Of a stretch of 64,000 bases of DNA, positions 57,069 through 64,000 are shown piece by piece (the first letter of the stretch is position 1; each line of letters begins with the position of its first letter). This DNA comes from Candidatus Ecksteinia adelgidicola (GTDB lineage: Bacteria; Pseudomonadota; Gammaproteobacteria; Enterobacterales; Enterobacteriaceae): assembly GCA_020541345.1 (NCBI GenBank), contig CP045239.1:248001-312000 (forward strand). The letters are read 5' to 3'. Made by a program: the position numbers and the translations under genes. The notes beneath the pieces were generated by a model, which was not told where the DNA came from, did no database searches, and saw nothing but the letters and a program-made list of their open reading frames with translations.

Positions 57069-57515
57069 ATGAAAAAAGTTACATTTTATTTCCTTCAACA
57101 TCATCAAAAAATAAAAAATATGAGTGCACATGAGGCTCTAAGTTGTACTATCGCTTTAGAAAATTGGCGTTCAGGAAAACGAGTATTAATTGCATGTACA
57201 AACAAAAAACAAGCTCAACATCTTGATCAAGAATTATGGAACTTTAAATTTCATGCATTTATACCCCATAACTTATCTAATGAAGGGATAAAAATAGGAG
57301 CTCCAATTTCACTATGTTGGCCTGGTCAATATAATAATTTATTATATGATGTATTAATTACTTTACAATTGCAGTTTTTAGAATTTACTACTACTTTTAA
57401 TCAAGTGATAGATTTCGTTCCTTATGAACGCACTTTAAAAGAGTTAGCGCGTAATCGTTATAGATCTTATCGCAATGTTGGTTTTAATTTAACTACAGCA
57501 ATCTCACCAATTTAA
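57069..57515 (+). CDS. holC: DNA polymerase III subunit chi
   Basis: Clamp-loader accessory subunit that links the tau/gamma complex, through psi, to single-strand-binding protein. The protein is 148 aa (E. coli 147). Recognisable family segments are [49 protein letters not shown] and FNLTTA. It lies 17 bases before valS, the ancestral arrangement. Chi is often lost in reduced symbionts, and whether its partner psi (holD) persists cannot be seen here. Confidence 0.94.
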   Translation: MKKVTFYFLQHHQKIKNMSAHEALSCTIALENWRSGKRVLIACTNKKQAQHLDQELWNFKFHAFIPHNLSNEGIKIGAPISLCWPGQYNNLLYDVLITLQLQFLEFTTTFNQVIDFVPYERTLKELARNRYRSYRNVGFNLTTAISPI

Positions 57516-57532
57516 TAAATAATGATACAGAC

Positions 57533-60430
57533 ATGAAAAAAATTAATACTAAAATTAATGATAAATATAATCCGAATAATATTGAAAATAAATTATATGA
57601 TTATTGGGAAAAAAACGACTACTTTAAACCACATAATAATACTAGTCAAGATAGCTTTTGTATTATGATTCCACCACCTAACATTACTGGTAGTTTGCAC
57701 ATGGGGCATGCCTTTCAACAAACTATTATGGATATTATGATTCGTTATAAACGCATGCAAGGAAAAAATACATTATTTCAAGCAGGGATGGATCATGCAG
57801 GTATTGCTACTCAAATGGTAGTCGAACGAACAATTAATTTAGAAGAAAAAGGTAAAACTCGCCATGATTATGGTCGTGATGCTTTCATTAATAAAATTTG
57901 GAAATGGAAAAAAGAATCAGGTGATAATATTATTAATCAGATGCGTCAATTAGGTAATTCTGTAGATTGGGATCGTAATCGTTTTACTATGGATCATGGA
58001 TTATCAGATGCAGTACGTGAAGTTTTTATTCGTTTATATAAAGAAGGTTTAATCTATCGCGGTAAAAAATTAGTAAACTGGGATTTAAAATTACATACTG
58101 CTATTTCTGATATAGAAGTAGAAAATAGAGAATTAAAAGGTTTTATGTGGTATTTGCGTTATCCACTTGCACATGGAATTAAAACTATTGATGGTAAAAA
58201 TTATTTAGAGATAGCTACCACTCGTCCAGAAACTATGCTAGGTGATACAGGTGTAGCAGTTAATCCAAAAGATTCTCGATATAACAATTTAATTGGTAAA
58301 GAAATTATTCTTCCATTATTAGGTCGACATATTCCTATTATTGGTGATGAATATGCTGATATAAAAAAGGGAACTGGCTGTGTAAAAATTACACCAGCTC
58401 ATGATTTTAATGATTATGAAGTTGGAAAACGTCATAAATTACCGATGATTAATGTTTTTACTTATGATGGAAATATCCGTCAAAAAGCAGAAATATTTAA
58501 TACTTTAGGGAAAACTTGCATTGATTATTCTAATGAAATTCCGATTAAATTTCAAGGTATGAATCGATTTTTAGCTCGAGAATCTATTATTATTGATTTT
58601 AATCAACTTCAATTATTAGAAAAAATTAAATCACATACTGTTACTGTTCCTTACGGTGATCGTAGTGGCGAAATAGTTGAACCTATGTTAACTGACCAAT
58701 GGTATTTACGTATTAATCCATTAGCAAAAGTTGCAATAGAAGCAGTTCAAACAGGAAAAATTCGTTTTGTACCCAAACAGTATGAAAATATGTATTTTAG
58801 TTGGATGAATAATATTCAAGATTGGTGTATCTCACGTCAATTATGGTGGGGACATCGAATTCCAGCTTGGTATGATACAAATGGTAAAGTTTATGTGGGT
58901 CGGACTGAGAAAGAAATTCGTTATGAACAACAATTAGATGATAATTTATCATTAACGCAAGATGAAGATGTATTAGATACTTGGTTTTCTTCTAGTTTAT
59001 GGACATTTTCTTCTTTAGGTTGGCCGGTAGAAACGCATGAATTAAAAACTTTTCATCCAACTAGTGTAATGGTTAGTGGATTTGATATTATATTTTTCTG
59101 GATTGCACGAATGATTATGTTAACTATGCATTTTATTAAAGATAGAGATGGTCAGCCGCAAGTTCCATTTAAGATTGTTTATATAACTGGTTTGATTCGA
59201 GATGATGAAGGTCAAAAAATGTCTAAAACAAAAGGAAATGTTATTGATCCACTAGATATGATTAATGGAATTTCATTAAACGAATTAATAAAAAAACGTA
59301 CGAAAAACATGATGCAACCTCAATTAGAAAAAAATATACGTAAACGAACAGAAAAAGAATTTCCATATGGTATTAAACCACATGGTACGGACGCACTACG
59401 ATTTACTTTAGCAGCGTTAGCTTCACCAGGTCGTACTATTACTTGGAGTATGAATCGTCTAGATGGTTATCGAAAATTTTGTAATAAGTTATGGAATGCT
59501 AGTCGTTTTATTTTAATAAATACTTTAAAAAAAAACTGTATTTTTAAAAATAATAAAAGAACATTATCACTGCCAGATCGTTGGATATTAGCTGAATTTA
59601 ATAAAACGATAAAAATTTATCGCGAAGCATTAGATACTTATCGTTTTGATTTAGCAGCTAACATTCTATATGAATTTACTTGGAATCAATTTTGTGATTG
59701 GTATCTTGAATTTAGTAAATTATACATAAATAATGGTACTGAAATAGAAAAACAAAAAACTCGCTATATTTTAATTAGTACAATGGAAGCACTATTGCGG
59801 TTAGCACATCCAATTATCCCATTTATTACTGAAACTATTTGGCAATATATAAGATCATTAATAGATGATAGTTATTTTATTCATTATCAAAAAAAAAGCA
59901 TTATGCTCGAATCCTTTCCAGAATATGATGTAAATATAGAAGATTCGCAAGCCATAAATGATTTAGAATGGATTAAGAAAGTTATTATTTCAATACGTAA
60001 TATTCGTTCTAAAAAAAAAATTTTACCAAATAAATTATTAACTGTATTAGTACGTAACTTTGATGCTAATGCTTGTCGCTGTATAGAAGAAAATAAAAAA
60101 TTAATTATGCATTTTGCTCGTTTGAATTCGATTACATTATTACCAATTCAAACACAAAGCCCACTTTCTATTATTAAACGAATTAATGGTGCTGAATTAT
60201 TAATTCCTATGGCTGATTTCATTGAGAAAGATATTGAGATTTTACGATTAAAAAAAGAAATAAATAAATTAGATATAAAAATTTCTTTGATGAAGGATAA
60301 ATTATGTAACATAGATTTTTTAAGATATGCACCAGTAAAAATCGTTCAAAAAGAGCGCGATTATTTATCTATTTTAAAAAAGAAAAAAATTAATTTTCAA
60401 AAGAAAAAAATAACTATTTCTAGTTTATAA
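57533..60430 (+). CDS. valS: Valyl-tRNA synthetase
   Basis: Class I synthetase that charges tRNA-Val, with post-transfer editing of threonine. The protein is 965 aa (E. coli 951). The HIGH motif is HMGH at residues 56-59 in [17 protein letters not shown]. The editing domain includes [20 protein letters not shown]. The Trp-rich segment is [18 protein letters not shown]. The KMSKS loop is [14 protein letters not shown] near residue 560. A C-terminal Lys/Glu/Ile-rich coiled coil (about 900-955) is present. The N-terminus has about eight extra residues. Only this ATG is plausible, 17 bases after holC. Confidence 0.98.
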   Translation: MKKINTKINDKYNPNNIENKLYDYWEKNDYFKPHNNTSQDSFCIMIPPPNITGSLHMGHAFQQTIMDIMIRYKRMQGKNTLFQAGMDHAGIATQMVVERTINLEEKGKTRHDYGRDAFINKIWKWKKESGDNIINQMRQLGNSVDWDRNRFTMDHGLSDAVREVFIRLYKEGLIYRGKKLVNWDLKLHTAISDIEVENRELKGFMWYLRYPLAHGIKTIDGKNYLEIATTRPETMLGDTGVAVNPKDSRYNNLIGKEIILPLLGRHIPIIGDEYADIKKGTGCVKITPAHDFNDYEVGKRHKLPMINVFTYDGNIRQKAEIFNTLGKTCIDYSNEIPIKFQGMNRFLARESIIIDFNQLQLLEKIKSHTVTVPYGDRSGEIVEPMLTDQWYLRINPLAKVAIEAVQTGKIRFVPKQYENMYFSWMNNIQDWCISRQLWWGHRIPAWYDTNGKVYVGRTEKEIRYEQQLDDNLSLTQDEDVLDTWFSSSLWTFSSLGWPVETHELKTFHPTSVMVSGFDIIFFWIARMIMLTMHFIKDRDGQPQVPFKIVYITGLIRDDEGQKMSKTKGNVIDPLDMINGISLNELIKKRTKNMMQPQLEKNIRKRTEKEFPYGIKPHGTDALRFTLAALASPGRTITWSMNRLDGYRKFCNKLWNASRFILINTLKKNCIFKNNKRTLSLPDRWILAEFNKTIKIYREALDTYRFDLAANILYEFTWNQFCDWYLEFSKLYINNGTEIEKQKTRYILISTMEALLRLAHPIIPFITETIWQYIRSLIDDSYFIHYQKKSIMLESFPEYDVNIEDSQAINDLEWIKKVIISIRNIRSKKKILPNKLLTVLVRNFDANACRCIEENKKLIMHFARLNSITLLPIQTQSPLSIIKRINGAELLIPMADFIEKDIEILRLKKEINKLDIKISLMKDKLCNIDFLRYAPVKIVQKERDYLSILKKKKINFQKKKITISSL

Positions 60431-61303
60431 TACATTTATAAAATCTAATAGCAAACTTTATATTTTTTTTAATTTTTTTATAAATTTTATATTTTTATCT
60501 ATTTTTATATATATCTTATATTTGTTATGTTGTTAAGATGAAATAAATTATTAACATTTTAAATTTAAATACATTACATATGATATTAAATATTATAAAT
60601 TATATTAAATATTGAATAAATTTTATTTTTTATATATTATAATAAAATATTAATTATATATTTAATTTATTTATTACATCATAATCTTATTAATTTAATT
60701 TAAAAAAAATAAAACATAATTTTTTATTTTCATATAATCGTTTTATTTTTTAATAACATTAAAAATATAAAAACAATGTTATACAATGTTTTAATTAAAA
60801 ATAACATTAAAAAAAAAGAAATACAAAATTTTTAATTTTAATGAAACTATTATAAATAAATTTGTTTTTTTATTTAATTAAAACAAAATATATTATTATA
60901 ATATTTTTTGATAGTTTATATTAAATATTTATTATGACTATATGTTATATGAATATATTAAGTTAATTAAATTAAAAATTTTAGATATAAAAATATAAAT
61001 TATTGTTTAAATTACATTACTAATAATTATTAATTAATGTTATAAACAAATTTATATTTAAATGTAAATTCAATAAAATAAGATATATACTAAAATAAAA
61101 AAAATAATTCTAATTTTATTATTTTTATAATAACTTGTATATTAAAATAATTACATATATATTTAATATAAATTAAATTTATTAATTAATAAATCATATA
61201 TATTTTTATTAAAAATATTAAATATTCATAATGATTTATTTTTTGTATTCATATAATTAAAATTTTTTAATGATTAATTTTTTTTTTGTTAAATTAAACG
61301 TTT
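60431..61303. other. Non-coding region between convergent valS and purB
   Basis: About 870 bases of AT-rich DNA with long A and T runs and no readable ORF. No terminator with a convincing stem was found for either gene. Confidence 0.75.
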
Positions 61304-62680
61304 TCATAAAATGCTTAGTTTATTTACTATCAAAGATGCATGACCAATGTATTTTTCTGGTGTCATTTTCTTTAATCGTATTTTTTCTTTTTCTGGTAAA
61401 TCTAAGCTTTCAATAAATTTTTTTATATCAGATTTTTTTATCTTTTTACCATGAGTAAATTTTTTTAATTTTTCATATGGTTTTTTTATTCCGTAACGCC
61501 GCATTATCATTTGAATTGGTTCAGATAAAACTTGCCAATGATGATTTAATTCATTGATAAGATGTGAAGAATTTATTTTTAGTTTATTAATTCCTTTCAT
61601 AGTTGATTGATAAGAAATTAACGCGTAACTAAGTCCAACTCCAAGATTACGTAAAACGGTAGAATCAGTTAAATCACGTTGCCAACGAGAAATTGGTAAC
61701 TTTCTAGCTAAATGATTTAATATTGCGTTAGATAATCCAAGATTACCTTCAGAATTTTCAAAATCAATTGGATTAATTTTATATGGCATAATAGAAGAGC
61801 CAATTTCGCTGGTAGTAATTTTTTGTTTAAAATAATTTAAAGCCATATAACCCCAAATATCACGATTAAAATCAATTAAAATTATATTAAATCGCATAAT
61901 ACAATCAAATAATTCAGAAATATAGTCATGAGGTTCAATTTGAGTAGTACAAGGATTCCATGAAATATTTAAATCAGTAACAAAACTTTTACTAAATGAA
62001 TGCCAGTCTATTTCTGGATAAGAAAAAATGTGAGCATTATAGTTTCCAACTGTACCATTCATTTTTCCCATAATTTTTATGTGTATTAATTGATCAAATT
62101 GTCGTTCCATACGATAAGAAAAATTTAAAAATTCTTTACCAACAGTAGATGGAGTAGCTGGTTGACCATGCGTTCTAGAAAGCATGGGAATATCTCGATA
62201 TTTTACGGCTAATCTTTTAATTGTATTAATAATTTTTCGCCAAAAAGGTAAAATTATATCTTGTCGTGCAGTTTTTAACATTAATGCATATGCAATATTA
62301 TTAATATCTTCTGATGTGCAAGCAAAATGAAAAAATTCTGAAACTTGATATAAAGAAGAAATTTTTTTTATTTTTTTCTTTAAAAAATATTCAACTGCTT
62401 TTATATCATGTTGAGTAATATGCTCAATTTTTTTAATATGTTCTGCATCTTTTTCACTAAAATCTGTAATAATTTTATTTAAAAAATCATTTGTCTTAGT
62501 ATTCAAATTTGGAATTTCATTAATATTTTCACAGGAAGCTAATTTTTGAAACCAACGGATTTCAACTTGCACACGGAATTTTAACAAACCGTATTCACTA
62601 AAGATAGTTCTTAATTTACTTACTTTATTATTATAGCGTCCATCAATGGGTGAAATGGCAGTTAGTGAAGATAACTTCAT
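61304..62680 (-). CDS. purB: Adenylosuccinate lyase
   Basis: Cleaves SAICAR to AICAR and adenylosuccinate to AMP in purine synthesis. The protein is 458 aa (E. coli 456). The fumarase/lyase superfamily signature SSIMPYKINPIDFENSEGNL is present near 290-310 with its catalytic-loop Ser. His-containing segments MLSRTHGQPATPSTVGKEF and TSEDINNIAYALML are also present. It is the last gene of mnmA-hflD-purB, 14 bases after hflD. Confidence 0.97.
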   Translation of the reverse strand: MKLSSLTAISPIDGRYNNKVSKLRTIFSEYGLLKFRVQVEIRWFQKLASCENINEIPNLNTKTNDFLNKIITDFSEKDAEHIKKIEHITQHDIKAVEYFLKKKIKKISSLYQVSEFFHFACTSEDINNIAYALMLKTARQDIILPFWRKIINTIKRLAVKYRDIPMLSRTHGQPATPSTVGKEFLNFSYRMERQFDQLIHIKIMGKMNGTVGNYNAHIFSYPEIDWHSFSKSFVTDLNISWNPCTTQIEPHDYISELFDCIMRFNIILIDFNRDIWGYMALNYFKQKITTSEIGSSIMPYKINPIDFENSEGNLGLSNAILNHLARKLPISRWQRDLTDSTVLRNLGVGLSYALISYQSTMKGINKLKINSSHLINELNHHWQVLSEPIQMIMRRYGIKKPYEKLKKFTHGKKIKKSDIKKFIESLDLPEKEKIRLKKMTPEKYIGHASLIVNKLSIL

Positions 62681-62694
62681 TGTGACTAGTTCCT

Positions 62695-63330
62695 TTAAAT
62701 AGAATTAGTAATAAGAAACAATTTTTTTGCTTCTTTAAGAAGACGACGTCGAAAAAACATTAATTGAAATCGACTACCACCAACTTGTTGCCATAAAACT
62801 GCTGAACGGATACCTGCTAGTAATACAGCACGAATTGTAGCTTGTATTTGTAGATTTTGTAAAATTTTTTCTGAACCATTAATATAAATTCTAGGACCAA
62901 GTGAACTAATGACATCTGTATATATACTAGCTAATGCATTAATAATAGTATTTGATTCAATAGAAAAATAAATTAGTTGACGTTTTAATTGATATAATCG
63001 TTGAGTAAGAGTTTTTATTGCTTGTTTATTAGCATAAAATTTACGTTCTAACATAATTAAGCTAAATGTATAACGAGTTATTTCTGTATTTATACTTTTA
63101 TTATTAATACTAAGTAGATTTATTAAGGCTTCAATACCAAGCTGAAGTGTACTCTCTTTTTTACCAAACACTGATAATGTAGAAGAAGAATCAATTTTTA
63201 ATAAACTGTTTAATGAAATATGTAATGCTTTTTGATCACATTTTCCTTTATACGCTAATTGTTGTACAAGTTGTGCCGATTGACTAATTCCAGCCATCGA
63301 TAGTATGATATCATAATAATTTTTTGTCAT
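62695..63330 (-). CDS. hflD: High-frequency lysogenization protein HflD
   Basis: Peripheral membrane helical protein known in E. coli for binding phage lambda CII. Its cellular role is uncertain. The protein is 211 aa (E. coli 213). Similarity runs over the whole length: IILSMAGISQSAQLVQQLAY at the N-terminus, LGPRIYINGSEKILQNLQIQ and AVLLAGIRSAVLWQQVGGSR near the C-terminus. It lies between mnmA (341 bases upstream) and purB, as in E. coli. Retention in a genome without phage suggests a non-phage function. Confidence 0.93.
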   Translation of the reverse strand: MTKNYYDIILSMAGISQSAQLVQQLAYKGKCDQKALHISLNSLLKIDSSSTLSVFGKKESTLQLGIEALINLLSINNKSINTEITRYTFSLIMLERKFYANKQAIKTLTQRLYQLKRQLIYFSIESNTIINALASIYTDVISSLGPRIYINGSEKILQNLQIQATIRAVLLAGIRSAVLWQQVGGSRFQLMFFRRRLLKEAKKLFLITNSI

Positions 63331-63671
63331 AGTTATTCTTATAAATATAGTTAATTAACAATGACTCTTATATAATATTGTATATTGTAAATATTATTAA
63401 TTTTTATTATAATAACGAATTTTAAAATAATTTATTATAATAAATAAAGATATTTTAATATATTACATTATTAATAACAAACAAAAAACATAAAATTAAA
63501 AATTAAGAACTAATGTTTAAAAAACATAAAACTATTTTTTGTAATGATATTTTTATATTTTTAAATATAATAACTTATTTTTCATTTTATTAAGTTTCTA
63601 TTATTAAATAAAAATTTTTTAAAACACTGTATATACATTAACTATAATATTTTATTATTAAATAATATGCC
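63331..63671. other. Non-coding gap between mnmA and hflD
   Basis: About 340 bases of AT-rich DNA where E. coli has almost no gap. No ORF, hairpin or clear promoter was found. Confidence 0.7.
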
Positions 63672-64000
63672 CTATAATGGGATTCGCTGTTCAATGATAC
63701 CGCCTCCTAGACAAACATCTTTTTTATATAATACAACTGATTGACCTGGTGTTACTGAAGAAACTGGCTGATTAAATTTAATTTTAATATTTTTTTCATT
63801 AATAGGAGTAACAAGACAAGATATATCTTTTTGACAAGAACGAATTTTTACTGTGCAATAAAATTCTTTATAAAGTGGCATACGATTTACCCAATATAAC
63901 TGTTGTGCAATAAGACCAATAGACATTAAATACATATTTTCATGACCTTGCGCTACTATAAGGATGTTGTTAGGTAGATCTTTATCTACTACATACCATG
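63672..64000 (-). CDS. mnmA: tRNA-uridine 2-thiolase, C-terminal part (runs off the window)
   Basis: MnmA (TrmU) makes s2U34 in the anticodons of Lys, Glu and Gln tRNAs with sulfur from the IscS/Tus relay. Only the last ~109 codons are in the window, and the frame stays open to the right edge: (W)[20 protein letters not shown], then [20 protein letters not shown]. The C-terminal beta-barrel segments [20 protein letters not shown] and [10 protein letters not shown] are typical. An internal Met at 63935 is not the start. The catalytic cysteines and PP-loop lie outside the window. Confidence 0.95.
   Translation of the reverse strand, partial: WYVVDKDLPNNILIVAQGHENMYLMSIGLIAQQLYWVNRMPLYKEFYCTVKIRSCQKDISCLVTPINEKNIKIKFNQPVSSVTPGQSVVLYKKDVCLGGGIIEQRIPL

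Noticed and set aside
63672-63935. Complete 87-aa gene
   Set aside because: The frame continues upstream to the window edge with conserved MnmA sequence, so the Met at 63935 is internal.

Overview
The window looks like part of the chromosome of a reduced, strictly host-dependent gammaproteobacterium (Enterobacterales), most likely an insect endosymbiont. Nearly every protein aligns collinearly, from memory, with an E. coli protein, and many E. coli operon junctions are intact: nuoA-B-CD-E-F, cyoABCDE, prfA-prmC, thrU-tyrU-glyT-thrT, secE-nusG-rplKAJL-rpoBC, lptF-lptG beside pepA-holC-valS, and mnmA-hflD-purB. Base composition is extremely AT-rich, above all between genes. Genes that sit inside these blocks in E. 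coli (tufB, leuT, lptE, nadD, hemA) are absent, and there are no mobile elements or phage genes. A Blochmannia-like or similar ant/bug symbiont fits, but genus cannot be fixed from this window alone.

Layout. 77-4946 (minus): nuoF, nuoE, nuoCD, nuoB, nuoA; the rest of complex I lies off the left edge. 7370-12128 (plus): cyoABCDE, the bo3 quinol oxidase and heme O synthase. 14312-14848: ppa. 14849-20632: a 5.8 kb AT desert. 20642-22560: prfA and prmC. 23900-28109 (minus): holA and leuS, with lptE missing between them. 30401-30511 (minus): the 4.5S SRP RNA gene with a good promoter. 32024-45727 (plus): four tRNAs, secE-nusG, ribosomal proteins L11, L1, L10 and L7/L12, and rpoBC, closed by a clear terminator. 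46273-48608 (minus): htpX and gstA. 51213-52115: tRNAs Arg, His, Pro and Ile2. 52763-54930 (minus): lptG and lptF; divergent from them 55207-60430: pepA, holC, valS. 61304-64000 (minus): purB, hflD and the 3' part of mnmA.

Together the genes give a respiratory chain (NADH to quinol to oxygen), transcription and translation machinery (RNA polymerase, tRNA synthetases, release factor and its methylase, tRNA thiolation), replication clamp-loader subunits, LPS export, membrane proteolysis and purine synthesis.

By my sum of the CDS lengths about 37.5 kb of 64 kb is protein-coding (about 59%), low for a small AT-rich symbiont genome. The non-coding DNA is rich in short tandem duplications (units of 18-23 bp) and perfect hairpins and looks like eroded genes. 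I found no convincing new multi-gene system. The most interesting points are loss of the encoded 3' CCA in seven of eight tRNA genes, a duplicated tRNA-Ile2 5' arm, GC-richer conserved leaders before cyoA and rpoB, missing lptE despite retained lptFG, and a solitary gstA in a desert.
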